Shown here piece after piece: positions 17,680 through 27,209 of a stretch of 64,000 nt of DNA. The stretch is from Hymenobacter negativus (GTDB lineage: Bacteria > Bacteroidota > Bacteroidia > Cytophagales > Hymenobacteraceae), in contig NZ_JAEDAE010000003.1 in the NCBI RefSeq assembly GCF_016056375.1, forward strand, positions 596,643 through 660,642, given 5' to 3'. Positions within the stretch are counted from its first letter, which is position 1. Each line of letters starts with the position of its first letter. The notes beneath the pieces were generated by a model. That model ran no database searches. It was not told the DNA's origin and saw only the letters and a list, made by a program, of their open reading frames with translations. The translations under genes were made by a program, and so were the position numbers.

Positions 17680-17726
17680 CATCTGAAACTACCGGGGACG
17701 CTCTGGCATTTCCGCTTTCAATCGTT

Positions 17727-17804
17727 TGTCGTCCCGAGCGCAGCGAAGGACCTTGTCACGTCAGTACAGGCGTGACAAGGTCCTTCGCTGCGCTCGGGAC
17801 GACA
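17727..17804. repeat. Inverted repeat, family A copy 1 (34-bp arms)
   Basis: Arms 17727-17760 and 17771-17804 are perfect complements around a 10-base loop, containing GAGCGCAGCGAAGGACCTT. Same core as copies at 22159, 27082, 29077 and 40760. It lies between convergent genes and may also stop transcription. Confidence 0.9.
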
Positions 17805-17834
17805 GTCATTTTCCGCAGTTAGCACGCCATAATC

Positions 17835-18464
17835 CTACTCCGCCACCGGTGGCTGCCCCACGCGGGCGTAGCCGAAGCGCACGGGCGGCTGCACGGCGTG
17901 GTAGCCATCGAGGCCCGAGATGGTGGCCGTGCCCAGGGCCACGAGGTCGAGGGTGCCGTCGGGGCGCAGGGCTTCGTCGTGCAGGTACACGTGCTCTACG
18001 CGGCCCACCAGCAGCACGGTGCCGTTGCTGATGTGGTGTTCTTCGAGCAGCCGCAGGCCGATGCTCAGGGCACTTTCGGCCACGTAGGGCGCGGGAAAAT
18101 CGTCACGGTATTCGGCCGTGAACCCGCAAGCATCGAATTCCGAAACAGTGTCCGGGAAGTTGGCCGAGGTGTGGTGCGCCTGGGCGGCCAGCGCCTCGGG
18201 CACGTGGTTGAGGGTGTAGCAGCCGCTGCTTTTGAGGTTGGCGTAGGTGTGGCGCGGCACGGTGGTGGGCCGCGTCACAATGCCCAGCAGGGCCGGGTCG
18301 GAACCCAGGTGCAGGGCCGAACTAAACACGGCCAGGTTGGTAGCGCCATCGGCCGCAGCCGTGCCCACCAGGTTAGCCGACTTGAAGCCCGGCAAACCGT
18401 TGACGAGGTTAAGGCGGTAGATTTTTTCGAAGCCGGCGATGTCTGCAGCGGTGAGGTGGCGCAT
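17835..18464 (-). CDS. Flavin reductase domain protein
   Basis: 209 residues matching the flavin reductase-like (FMN-binding split barrel) family: TNLAVFSSALHLGSDPALLGIV and the RHTYANL segment are typical of the FMN site. Such proteins bind FMN and either reduce it with NAD(P)H or serve as small flavoproteins. No signal peptide, so cytoplasmic. It is the last gene of the minus-strand peptidase block, separated from the M28 gene by a palindrome. Physiological partner unknown. Confidence 0.88.
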   Translation of the reverse strand: MRHLTAADIAGFEKIYRLNLVNGLPGFKSANLVGTAAADGATNLAVFSSALHLGSDPALLGIVTRPTTVPRHTYANLKSSGCYTLNHVPEALAAQAHHTSANFPDTVSEFDACGFTAEYRDDFPAPYVAESALSIGLRLLEEHHISNGTVLLVGRVEHVYLHDEALRPDGTLDLVALGTATISGLDGYHAVQPPVRFGYARVGQPPVAE

Positions 18465-18468
18465 GTGT

Positions 18469-18557
18469 CAGTTAGCAGTGTGCAATTAGCAGTGAACAGT
18501 GTGCAAGAAATGCTTTATCAACAAAGTTGTTCACTACTAACTGCACACTGCTAACTG
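18469..18557. repeat. Inverted repeat, family C
   Basis: CAGTTAGCAGTGTGCAATTA... (18469-18498) is mirrored at 18528-18557 with 2 mismatches in 30. Each arm itself contains a GTTAGCAGTG/ATTAGCAGTG direct repeat. It fills the gap between the flavin reductase start and the M28 stop. Confidence 0.8.
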
Positions 18558-18568
18558 TTCACTGAAAT

Positions 18569-20065
18569 CTACCGTTCCAGCTTGAAGCCGGGCTCGCGGG
18601 CGGGTGGTGCCGTGCGGTTGGCCACGGCCCAGCCGGTGAGGTACATCCACTGCGTCATGCGCGTGAGTTTGGCGTAGTCGATGCGGCGGGCTTCGTCGCG
18701 GGGCGTGTGGTAGTCCACATGCAGCAGCGAGGTGTACATAATGGCCGGGATGCCCAGGCGGGCGTAGGGCAGGTGGTCGGAGCGGAAATACCAGCCTTCG
18801 GGGTGCGTGGGCTTGTCCCACTCGGTGTCGAGCTTGAATTTCGGGCCGGCCTGGTTGGCCGCCAGCGCGGTTTTCACGAGGTCGGAGGAGTTCAGGTGGG
18901 GCGGCGTGCTGCCCAGCAGGGCGGCGCTGTCGGGTGCGTTGCGGCCCATCATCTCCGCATTCAGCACCGCCACGATGGATGACTGCGGCACCGTGGGGTG
19001 GGCCGAAAAGTAGGTCGAGCCAATCAGCCCGCGCTCTTCCGAACCCTGGTACACGAACAGCGCCGAGCGCCGCCCCGGCTGCTGCTTAAAGGCCCGCATG
19101 ATGGCCAGCAGGGCCGCGCAGCCCGTGGCGTTGTCGTCGGCGCCGTTGTAGATGGAATCGCCGGCCACGGGCGCGCGCACGCCGTCGTGGTCCTGGTGGG
19201 TGCTGAACAAGACGTACTCCTTCTTCAGCTGCGCATCGGTGCCGGGCATTTTGGCCACGATGTTGACCGATGGGTACTGGAAGCTTTCCACCTTTAGCTC
19301 GGTGGTGAACTGCTGGCCGGCCTGCTGCACCCAGCTGGCGGCACTGGCGGGCAGCCACACTACGGGCGGTGTGCTCACCACTTTGGTGCTGGCCGCGCCG
19401 GGCAGGCTATAGCGCCCCCGCTCATAAATGTGACTCCAATGGTCGTAGAGGGCCTGCGACGCCGCATCCGATACGAACACCACCGCCACCGCGCCGGCTT
19501 TCACCAGCTCGCCCGACTGCCCGGCAAACTTGCCAAACACGTAGCGCCGGTAGCTGATGCCGTCCGTCGGCGCCCCCGATATCTGCACGGCCACGGCCTT
19601 GCCTTTGATGTCGACTTTAGCCAGCTCCGCCGCCGAGCCAGTGCCCACATACACCAGCGGCGCGTTGATGCTGGCATTGGTAGGAGCCGTCACCGCGCCG
19701 TCTTCGTTTAGCTTAACATCGTGCGTGCCAATGCGGAGCGTGCTGCCCTTGCTCAGGCGGGTGCGCTGCAGGTTGAACCACTGGAAGTAAGTGCCGTCGT
19801 CGCCGGCAGGCAGCATGCCGGTGGCCCGAATCTGGTCGGCGAGCCACACGGAGGCTTTCAACTCATCGAGCGTGCCGCCCTCACGGCCCCGAAAATGGTC
19901 GTCGGCCAGCGCAAACAGGTCGCGCTTAATGTCGGCTTCGCGGATTGCGCTTTCGGGGTTGGCCGGTTTGGTGGCGGGCTTTTTTTGGGCCGGAGCCGCC
20001 AAGGGCGTAGCTAGCGCGATGATGGCGAGGAGCAGGCGGGCGGCAGCTTGGAAAGGTCTTTTCAT
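18569..20065 (-). CDS. M28 family zinc aminopeptidase, exported
   Basis: 498 residues. Signal peptide about 1-26 (ends APAQ), then a region with a PA-domain insertion (about 125-255) and the M28 peptidase core. Zinc ligands are seen in STHQDHDG, NGADDNATG (bridging Asp), EERG (catalytic Glu), NAEMMGR and DYHTP. It should cleave N-terminal residues from peptides in the periplasm or outside. It belongs to a run of six minus-strand peptidase or DUF885 genes (18569-31001), a peptide-degrading neighbourhood. Confidence 0.93.
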   Translation of the reverse strand: MKRPFQAAARLLLAIIALATPLAAPAQKKPATKPANPESAIREADIKRDLFALADDHFRGREGGTLDELKASVWLADQIRATGMLPAGDDGTYFQWFNLQRTRLSKGSTLRIGTHDVKLNEDGAVTAPTNASINAPLVYVGTGSAAELAKVDIKGKAVAVQISGAPTDGISYRRYVFGKFAGQSGELVKAGAVAVVFVSDAASQALYDHWSHIYERGRYSLPGAASTKVVSTPPVVWLPASAASWVQQAGQQFTTELKVESFQYPSVNIVAKMPGTDAQLKKEYVLFSTHQDHDGVRAPVAGDSIYNGADDNATGCAALLAIMRAFKQQPGRRSALFVYQGSEERGLIGSTYFSAHPTVPQSSIVAVLNAEMMGRNAPDSAALLGSTPPHLNSSDLVKTALAANQAGPKFKLDTEWDKPTHPEGWYFRSDHLPYARLGIPAIMYTSLLHVDYHTPRDEARRIDYAKLTRMTQWMYLTGWAVANRTAPPAREPGFKLER

Positions 20066-20118
20066 GTGGGGTTAAATTCAGAGTAACCGGGTTTGTTCAG
20101 AAGCCCCTACGCCGTTCT

Positions 20119-22137
20119 TTATTTCAGATACTGGTCGAGCCAGTCCAGCCACAGCCGGTTCCACTCGGCGCTGCGCACGGGGTCGGACGGGACGTGGGCC
20201 GAAATGGGGAAGGCCACGAAGCGCACCGGTACGTGGTTGTCCTGCAAAGCGTGGTAGAGCTTGTAGGAGTTGGCAATGGGCACCCGGAAGTCGCCCACAT
20301 TGTGGAGAATGAGCGTGGGCGTGCGCCAGCGCGTAGCCCGCGAAATGGGCGACTGCGCCCGGTAGTGGGCCAGGTTTTCGGCGCTAAGCCAGGGCGAGGG
20401 ACCGTAGTGCCCAGCATTGGCAATGTTGTTGTCGCTCAGGTTGTAGCTGTCGAGCAGGTCGACTACTGAAGCGGCCGCCACCGCGCAGCGCCAGCGCCGC
20501 GACTCGCCCATCAGCCAGGCCGTCATAAAGCCCCCATACGAAGCCCCCGACAGCGCAATTCGGCTGGTATCGACCCAGCCGCGCTGCTCCAAGGCGGCAA
20601 TGCCGGCCAGTACATCGCGCCCCGGCCCGGTTCCCGCATCGTCCCGAATGGCCCGCTGGAAGGCGTAGCCCAGATTGTCGCTCCCCCGGTAGTTGGGCTG
20701 AAATACTATGTAGCCGTGCGCCGCCACCGCCTGCCCCAGCCCATAAAACGCTGTTCGCGAGGCGTTCGAAGGGCCGCCGTGCATCATCAGCACCAGCGGG
20801 TACTTTTTGGCCGGGTCAAAATCGGGCGGGTAGGTGAGGACGCCATCGGGGTGCAGATTATCAGACTGCCATTCCACTGCTTCCATGCGGCCCAGGGCTA
20901 GCGCAGCGGTTTCGTGGTTGAAATCGGTGAGGCGGCGCGGGGAAGCGGTTGGCGAAGCCATATAATACAGCTCCGCCGGCCGGCCCGGCTCGTTGGCTGT
21001 GAGCGCCACGGCGTTACGGCGGCCCACGGCCATTTCCACCCAGTAACTGCCGTTGGGCGATACCGTGCCTAGCTTCAGCTTTTGGCTTTTGCCATTCAAC
21101 TCCTGTTGCCAGATGGAAACCGTCGGGCCATCGTTGCCACCTACAAATAAGCTTTTGCCGTCCGGGCTCCAGATGGCCCGTTGCAGGTTGCGGTCGAGCG
21201 GGCGGCAGAGGTGGCGTGCGGGACCGCCGGTTGCGGGCACCACGTCAAATTCCAGCGACTCGAAATAGGGCGGCTCGCGGGGCGTCTGGTAGCTCAGCCA
21301 GCGGCCATCGGGCGAGTAGGCGGGCAAATCGACACGGTGGGGCGTGTTGGGTAGCTCACGCACCGCGCCCGTGGCCACATCCAGCGTGTACACGGCGGTT
21401 TCCTGGTCGCCGGTTTGGGCACTGGGACGCAGCACGCAGGCCAGCGTGCGGCCGTCGGGAGCCCAGAAGAAGGGGGCCGAAGAGTCGTCGGGCAGACTTA
21501 GCGGGCCGCTGGTGAGGCGGCGGGCGGGCTGCCCATCGGTAGCCGAAACCAGCCACAGGTGGTCGGGCGCGGGTGGCGCGGTGAGCGTCACGCTGCCATT
21601 GCCCACTTCGAAACTATCGTTGCCCCGGGCTATTTCGGCGGCGTTGGCCGGCGCATCGGCGGCTGAGTAGGCAAGGGCGGTGCCATCGGGGCTCCAGGCG
21701 TAAAGCTGCACATTGGCCACGGCCGTGGTGAGCTGACGGACGTCGCCGGAGGCCAAATTCTGCACGAAAAGCTGGGTATGCGCGTCCTTGCCCGTGCCGG
21801 TACGCGCCAGAAACGCCACCCGGTCGCCGGTGGGCGACCAGCGCGGCTGCTTCACGGTGGGCCGGTCGGCTACCATTACGCGCTGCCGGGCGGTAGCCAC
21901 ATCCACCAGCACCACTTCGGCATCGTGGCGGTTGTTGGCGAGGTTGGGCCGCGACACCACGACCAGAATGCTCTTGCCATCGGGCGAGAGCTGCGGGTCG
22001 CTCACATTCACCAGCCGGCTGATGTCGGCCAGTTCGAAGCGGCGCTGGGCGTGGCTGAGGCCGGGCTGGAGGAATAGCAGGGGCAGCAGCCAAAGGAACC
22101 GGGGTATCGGAAGCGGTTTAGATAGGATGCTTTTCAT
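20119..22137 (-). CDS. S9 family prolyl oligopeptidase-type peptidase
   Basis: 672 residues starting at the ATG of MKSILSKP; a TTG five codons earlier is open but less likely. Signal peptide about 1-30 (SHAQ). The N-terminal half is a beta-propeller of TolB/PD40-like repeats (SPDGKS, SPTGDR, SPDGTA, APDGRT, SPDGRW), and the C-terminal alpha/beta hydrolase has GASYGG with Ser533, Asp near 618 and a late His in ISAHVPSD. It removes dipeptides or cuts small peptides in the periplasm. It sits between the M28 gene and a second S9 gene of a different subtype. Confidence 0.93.
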   Translation of the reverse strand: MKSILSKPLPIPRFLWLLPLLFLQPGLSHAQRRFELADISRLVNVSDPQLSPDGKSILVVVSRPNLANNRHDAEVVLVDVATARQRVMVADRPTVKQPRWSPTGDRVAFLARTGTGKDAHTQLFVQNLASGDVRQLTTAVANVQLYAWSPDGTALAYSAADAPANAAEIARGNDSFEVGNGSVTLTAPPAPDHLWLVSATDGQPARRLTSGPLSLPDDSSAPFFWAPDGRTLACVLRPSAQTGDQETAVYTLDVATGAVRELPNTPHRVDLPAYSPDGRWLSYQTPREPPYFESLEFDVVPATGGPARHLCRPLDRNLQRAIWSPDGKSLFVGGNDGPTVSIWQQELNGKSQKLKLGTVSPNGSYWVEMAVGRRNAVALTANEPGRPAELYYMASPTASPRRLTDFNHETAALALGRMEAVEWQSDNLHPDGVLTYPPDFDPAKKYPLVLMMHGGPSNASRTAFYGLGQAVAAHGYIVFQPNYRGSDNLGYAFQRAIRDDAGTGPGRDVLAGIAALEQRGWVDTSRIALSGASYGGFMTAWLMGESRRWRCAVAAASVVDLLDSYNLSDNNIANAGHYGPSPWLSAENLAHYRAQSPISRATRWRTPTLILHNVGDFRVPIANSYKLYHALQDNHVPVRFVAFPISAHVPSDPVRSAEWNRLWLDWLDQYLK

Positions 22138-22158
22138 GGCCGAATTATTCAAATAAAA

Positions 22159-22262
22159 ACGTCATGCTGAGCGCAGTCGAAGCATCTCTCCCGCAATAGT
22201 AAACCCTATCGAATGGATTACTTACTGCGGGAGAGATGCTTCGACTGCGCTCAGCATGACGT
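22159..22262. repeat. Inverted repeat, family A variant (37-bp arms)
   Basis: Arms 22159-22195 and 22226-22262 are perfect complements around a 30-base loop, with the core GTCATGCTGAGCGCAGTCGA. It lies between the two S9 genes on the same strand. Confidence 0.9.
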
Positions 22263-22281
22263 TCGTATTGCTCCCGGTGCC

Positions 22282-24621
22282 TTATTGCACCGCGTTGCGC
22301 GGGTCAGCGTGGGGCTTCATCTCGTAGTCGTGGGGCGGGGTGGCCCCGGCCAGGTTCTGTACGAAATAGTCCCAGCGGCGGCGCATCATGTAGGGCCCAT
22401 AAGCGCCGTAGCCGTGCTGGGCGTTCGGGAATACGACCAGGTCGTAGCTCTTGTTGGCTTTGGTTAGGGCTTCCACCACCAGCCAGGTGTTGTAGGGCGG
22501 CACGTTGTTGTCCATCAGCCCATGAGCCAGCATCAGCTTGCCTTTGAGGTTTTTAGCAAAGGTGGCATTGGCCTGGTTGTCGTAGCTGGTGGTGCCGTCG
22601 GCGTTGGTTTTCATCAGGCCGATGTAGCGCTCCGCCCAGTCGTCTTCGTAATTGCGGTTTTCGTGGTTGCCCGATTCGGAGATACCCACTTTGAAGAAAT
22701 CAGGGTAGCGGAACATGGCCATCGCCGTGGCGTAGCCGCCGCCCGAGTGCCCCCAGATGCCGGCCCGGTTCAGGTCGATGTACGGGTATTTCTGCGCCAG
22801 CTGGCGCATCCCGGTCACCTGGTCTGAAAGGGTGTTTTCGGCCATGTTGCCGTAGCAGGCGTCGTGGTAGCTCTTGGAACGGAGGGGGTTGCAGCTGCCT
22901 TCGATGACCACTACCACAAAGCCCAGCTCGGCCAGGGCCTGGTGGTCGTTGCGGGCCGGGGCAAACGACCAGCTGCCCACGCCGCCGCCCTGCGGCCCGG
23001 GGTAGATGTAGTTGATAATCGGGTACTTCTTGTTGGGGTCCAGGTTGGTGGGCGTAAACATCAGCCCGTAGAGGTCAATCTGCCCATCCTGAGCTTTTAC
23101 TGTGATGGGGGTGGGAGCCTTCCAGCCGGTGGCGGTGAGGCGGGAAATGTCGGTTTTCTCCAGCGTCGAAATCAGCTTGCCATCGGTCCCGCGCAGCACC
23201 GTTACGCCGGGCTTATCGGGCTGCGAGTAGGTGTCGACGAAATACTTGCCCGAGGGCGAAAGCATCACCTGGTGGTTGCCGGCCTCGGGCGTGAGCAGCG
23301 TGAGGTTTTTGCCATCCAGCCCGATGCGGTAGAGGTGCGTAAAGTAGGGGTTGCCCGGCTCGCGGCCATCGGCCAAGAAGTAGAGCTGGCGTTTCTTTTC
23401 GTCCACTTTCAGCAGCCGCGTCACTACGAAGTTGCCTTTGGTAATCTGGTTCTTCACCTTGCCGCTGCCGGCGTCATAGAGGTAAAGCTGGCCCCAATTG
23501 TCGCGCTCCGAATACCAGATAACTTCTTTCGTTTTGGGCAGGTAGCGCCAGTTGATATCGCCCTGGCCCGACTCGTACTGCGTGGCTACGGTTTCGGAAA
23601 ACACGTCGCGCACTGCGCCGGTGACGGCATCGGCCACGCGGATTTTCTCCTCCTTGTGGTCGCGCGAGGTCGACACAAACGCCAGCTCGCGGCCGTCGGG
23701 GCTCCAGTCCACGTCATCAAAAGTGCCGCTGCTCGAAATATCGTCCGAGAGCGTGCCGCGGTGCTGGTCGGGGGCCATCTGGAAGCGCACCACTTTCGGG
23801 CCGTTCACTTCCACAACCACCCGCTCAATGGTAGTAACGTCCTTATCGCCGGGCAGCGGATATTTCCAGCTTTTCAGGGTGGGGTGGCCCACATTGGTGG
23901 TCACCAGGTACATGTCGCCCACGTTGCGCTGGTCCTGCCGGAAAGTGGCAATTTTGCGCGAGTCGGGCGACCAGCGCAATACCGGCTTGTCGCTGGTGGT
24001 CCAGCCGGCGTTATCGGTGGCGTAGCCGTAGTCCTTAACGCCGTCGGTGGTGAGCTGGGTGGTCTGGTTGGTCTGCGTGTCGCGCACCCACAGGTTGTAG
24101 TCCTTAATGTAGGCGGCCAGCTTGCCGTCGGGCGACTCCACTTCGTTTTCGGCGTTGGGACTCGGTTTGGCGGCGGGCGCGGTGTCGGGACTCAGCTGCC
24201 CGCTGGCCACGTCGTATTTCCAGCTTTTGCCAGCGGCGGCGAAGGAAATGGTCTTGCCATCGGGCGAAAACGTGAGCGTGCGGAACGGCAGCCGGCTGGC
24301 CTCGTAGCTTTTGCCGGTGGCCGCAGACAGCGCGGCGGCCAGCTTGGTCTGGTCGAAGGCAGCGGTGCGGGTTTTGCGGGCCGGGTCCACGAGGATGAAC
24401 TCGCTGCCCTGCGCCGTGAGCGTGCGGTACCAAAACCGGTCGCCCGCGAGCCAGTTGGGCTGGCCGGCGCTGTGGTCAACCAGCGCCTGGGTGTTGTAGC
24501 TCAGGAATCGTTCGGCGCGGGCGTAGTCCTCGGCCGTGAGGACCGGCAGCTGCTGGGCCGAGGCGGCGGCTGAAACGAAAAAGGTCGCGGCCGTGAGCAG
24601 GGCCGGTACGTACTTAGGCAT
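22282..24621 (-). CDS. S9 family dipeptidyl peptidase IV-like enzyme
   Basis: 779 residues. Signal peptide about 1-22 (ASAQQ). The N-terminal half is a DPPIV-type beta-propeller (SPDGKTISF, SPDSRKIATF, SPDGRELAFVS), and the catalytic domain holds GIWGHSGGGYAT with Ser626, an Asp in MDNNVP and a His in NAQHGYG. It should release N-terminal X-Pro or X-Ala dipeptides in the periplasm. Paralogous in class, but not closely, to the S9 gene just downstream. The EE-containing helix typical of true DPPIV is not obvious, so specificity is uncertain. Confidence 0.92.
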   Translation of the reverse strand: MPKYVPALLTAATFFVSAAASAQQLPVLTAEDYARAERFLSYNTQALVDHSAGQPNWLAGDRFWYRTLTAQGSEFILVDPARKTRTAAFDQTKLAAALSAATGKSYEASRLPFRTLTFSPDGKTISFAAAGKSWKYDVASGQLSPDTAPAAKPSPNAENEVESPDGKLAAYIKDYNLWVRDTQTNQTTQLTTDGVKDYGYATDNAGWTTSDKPVLRWSPDSRKIATFRQDQRNVGDMYLVTTNVGHPTLKSWKYPLPGDKDVTTIERVVVEVNGPKVVRFQMAPDQHRGTLSDDISSSGTFDDVDWSPDGRELAFVSTSRDHKEEKIRVADAVTGAVRDVFSETVATQYESGQGDINWRYLPKTKEVIWYSERDNWGQLYLYDAGSGKVKNQITKGNFVVTRLLKVDEKKRQLYFLADGREPGNPYFTHLYRIGLDGKNLTLLTPEAGNHQVMLSPSGKYFVDTYSQPDKPGVTVLRGTDGKLISTLEKTDISRLTATGWKAPTPITVKAQDGQIDLYGLMFTPTNLDPNKKYPIINYIYPGPQGGGVGSWSFAPARNDHQALAELGFVVVVIEGSCNPLRSKSYHDACYGNMAENTLSDQVTGMRQLAQKYPYIDLNRAGIWGHSGGGYATAMAMFRYPDFFKVGISESGNHENRNYEDDWAERYIGLMKTNADGTTSYDNQANATFAKNLKGKLMLAHGLMDNNVPPYNTWLVVEALTKANKSYDLVVFPNAQHGYGAYGPYMMRRRWDYFVQNLAGATPPHDYEMKPHADPRNAVQ

Positions 24622-24720
24622 AGGCTTGGGAAGAGCGGGCTAAAAGTTGAAATGGTCGGGCGCGCAAGGTCGGCATTTGGGCCGAATGGGTTGCGTGCCA
24701 GCGTCGCAAAAAGGCAAAAA

Positions 24721-24743
24721 GAAAGCCCCAAAGCGGGGCTTTC
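24721..24743 (-). terminator. Intrinsic terminator for the M3 gene
   Basis: GAAAGCCCC (24721-24729) and GGGGCTTTC (24735-24743) form a perfect 9-bp stem with a 5-base loop; the A-rich stretch to the left gives a U-rich tail on the minus strand. It lies between the M3 stop and the S9 start. Confidence 0.85.
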
Positions 24744-24773
24744 TCAGGGTCGTAATCAAGCGCCAGCGCGCGG

Positions 24774-27029
24774 CTACTTGCGCCGTATCTGCACCTTGTT
24801 CGGGCCATCAACCGGCTTGCCGGGGCCGAGCTTGCCGCCGGTTTGGGCGGCGGGCATGGGGAAGTTGCGCTGCTTCATGAGAGCGTCAATCTTCGGGTCG
24901 CGGCCGCGGAAGGCACGGTAGCCGGCGGCCGGGTCCACGGTGTTGCCCACGGTGAAGACGTTTTTGCGCAGGCGGGCCGCCACGGCCTTGTCATAAGGCC
25001 CGCCGGCCTCGGTGAAGGCACTGAATGCATCGGCCGCCAGCACCACCGACCACAGGTAGGAGTAGTAGCCCGCTGAGTAGCCATCCGAAGAGAAAACGTG
25101 CGTGAACTGCGGCGTGCGGTGGCGCATCACCAGCTCGTGGGGCATGCCCAGGCCGGCCAAAGTTTCGCGCTCAAACTTATCAGGGTCAATCTTCTGCGCA
25201 CCGGCTAGGTGCAGCTTCATGTCAATAAGGGCGCTGGCCAGAAACTCGGTGGTGGCAAAGCCTTCGTTGAACGAACTGGCCTTGTTGATGCGGTCCACCA
25301 ACGCCTGTGGAATGGGCTTCCCGGTCTGGTAGTGCAGGGCGTACTTGCTCAGCACCTCAGGCGTGGCCAGCCAGTTTTCGAGCAGCTGCGAGGGAAATTC
25401 CACGTAGTCGCGTACCACGCTGGTGCCCGAAAGGGTCGGGTATGTCACGTTGCTCGACAGCCCGTGCAGAGCGTGGCCGAACTCGTGAAACAGTGTAGTG
25501 GCATCGGTCCAGGAGATGAGCACCGGCTCACCGTCCTTGCCCTTCACGAAGTTGGAATTATTGGATACGATGGTCGTCACCGGCTTGTCCATGCGCTCCT
25601 GGTTGCGGTAGGCATTCATCCACGCACCCGAGTTTTTGCCGGGTCGGGCGTAGGGGTCGAAGTACCAGAGGCCCACCTGCTTGCCGGTGGTTTTGTCGTT
25701 CACCTGCCACACCTTCACGTCGGGGTGATACACGGGCACGTCGGATACGGGCACGAAGGCGAAGTTGAACAGCTCGCCGGCCACCCAGAACATGCCCTCG
25801 CGCATTTTATCGAGCTGCAAATACTGCTTCACCTCGTTCTGGTCGAGGTCGTAGCGGGCCTTGCGCACCTTTTCGGCGTAGTAGCGGTAGTCCCAGGGCT
25901 CGATTTTGAAATCGGCGGGGGCGCCTTCCTTTTTGGCCAGGGCCAGCATGTCGGCCACTTCCTCGTGCTCGCGGGCCACGGCGGGCGTCCACACTTTCAG
26001 CATCAAATCCATGGCCGCTTCCGGGGTTTTGGCCATGGTGTTGTCGAGGCGCAGGTGGGCATGGGTGGGGTAGCCCAGCAGTTTGGCGCGCTCGGCCCGC
26101 AGCTGCAGAATCTGGGTGATGATGGCGTTGTTGTCGTGCGCGCCGCCGTTGTCGCCCCGGTTCGTGAACATGCGCCAGGCCTTCTCGCGCAGCTGACGCT
26201 GGTCGGAGTAGGTCAGGAACGGGTCGATGCTGGAGCGAGTATTGGTGATGACGCCGGCCGCCGCAATCTTGCGGGTGCCGGCCGTGGTTTTGGCCGCGTC
26301 GCGCAGCGAGGCCGGCAAGCCGCCCAGGTCCTTTTCGGTTTTCAGCACCAGCACCGAGTCGGCCTCGTCGGCCAGCACGTTCTGCGAGAAGTTGGTGAAC
26401 AGCCCCGCCAGCTTCTGGTTGATGGCCGAAACCCGGGCCTTCGCCGTGGCATCCAGTTTCGCGCCCGCCCGCACAAATTGCTTGTAGTCAACTTCTACCA
26501 GCCGCTGCTGCTCGGCCGTCAGCTTCTTGGTGGCCGGCGAATTATACACCGCCTCAATGCGCTTAAACAGCGCCGGGTTCTGGGAAATCTGGTCGTAGAA
26601 CGCGGCCAGCTTCGGGGCCATTTCCGTTTCCACGGCGCTGAAGGCAGCATCATTGAGCGTGCTGCTCCAGATGTCGTAGATGGCCGAAACGCGCGTCAGT
26701 GTCTGCCCGCTGCGCTCCATGGCCGCAATGGTATTCTCGAACGTGGGCGCGGCCGGGTTGGTGGCAATGGCGTTGATTTCGGCTAGGTTTTCGGCCATCG
26801 CGGCCTCCAAAGCAGGCTTGAAATCAGCAACTTTCACTTTGTCGAAAGCTGGCACGCCGCCGTGCGGGCCGCCCCAGGGGGCCAACAGCGGCGACTGGTC
26901 GGCGCGGGCCGTAGCCGATGCGGCGGAAGCGGAAGATTGAGCCATGCCAGGGGTGGGAAGCAGGGTGAGGGCCAGGCCGAGCGTGGCCAAAAAACCGGTC
27001 AACTTCCGGTGGGAATTAAAGTTGGGCAT
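24774..27029 (-). CDS. M3 family metallopeptidase, Dcp-like, exported
   Basis: 751 residues from MPNFNSHR, which gives a clean signal peptide (about 1-30, ending GMAQ); an ATG 12 codons earlier is less typical. The zinc motif HEFGH (His515, Glu516, His519) is embedded in FHEFGHALHGL as in peptidyl-dipeptidase Dcp and oligopeptidase A. It should remove C-terminal dipeptides or degrade short oligopeptides in the periplasm. The usual length for Dcp is about 680-720, so it is full length. Its own terminator follows; an inverted repeat precedes it. Confidence 0.94.
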   Translation of the reverse strand: MPNFNSHRKLTGFLATLGLALTLLPTPGMAQSSASAASATARADQSPLLAPWGGPHGGVPAFDKVKVADFKPALEAAMAENLAEINAIATNPAAPTFENTIAAMERSGQTLTRVSAIYDIWSSTLNDAAFSAVETEMAPKLAAFYDQISQNPALFKRIEAVYNSPATKKLTAEQQRLVEVDYKQFVRAGAKLDATAKARVSAINQKLAGLFTNFSQNVLADEADSVLVLKTEKDLGGLPASLRDAAKTTAGTRKIAAAGVITNTRSSIDPFLTYSDQRQLREKAWRMFTNRGDNGGAHDNNAIITQILQLRAERAKLLGYPTHAHLRLDNTMAKTPEAAMDLMLKVWTPAVAREHEEVADMLALAKKEGAPADFKIEPWDYRYYAEKVRKARYDLDQNEVKQYLQLDKMREGMFWVAGELFNFAFVPVSDVPVYHPDVKVWQVNDKTTGKQVGLWYFDPYARPGKNSGAWMNAYRNQERMDKPVTTIVSNNSNFVKGKDGEPVLISWTDATTLFHEFGHALHGLSSNVTYPTLSGTSVVRDYVEFPSQLLENWLATPEVLSKYALHYQTGKPIPQALVDRINKASSFNEGFATTEFLASALIDMKLHLAGAQKIDPDKFERETLAGLGMPHELVMRHRTPQFTHVFSSDGYSAGYYSYLWSVVLAADAFSAFTEAGGPYDKAVAARLRKNVFTVGNTVDPAAGYRAFRGRDPKIDALMKQRNFPMPAAQTGGKLGPGKPVDGPNKVQIRRK

Positions 27030-27081
27030 TGGAATAAGATTCGGAGGATACGAAAGAATCGGCAAGGTAGTGATTGCAGAT

Positions 27082-27189
27082 GCCTGTCATCCTGAGCGCA
27101 GCGAAGGACCTTATTGCGTGCGCGCCATTCGAATTACCGCAAACCGCTTAGTTGTGATAAGGTCCTTCGCTGCGCTCAGGATGACAGGC
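27082..27189. repeat. Inverted repeat, family A copy 3 (33-bp arms)
   Basis: Arms 27082-27114 and 27157-27189 are perfect complements; the outer part includes CCTGAGCGCAGCGAAGGACC. The loop is 42 bases. It sits between the M3 start and the DUF885 stop. Confidence 0.9.
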
Positions 27190-27209
27190 GGATGCTAACG
27201 GCGCACGCC

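Noticed and set aside
22864..24573. 569-codon plus-strand frame opposite the S9 gene
   Set aside because: Mirror frame of a DPPIV-like gene; no motif or start context.
25209..26786. 525-codon plus-strand frame opposite the M3 gene
   Set aside because: Shadow of a clear M3 peptidase.
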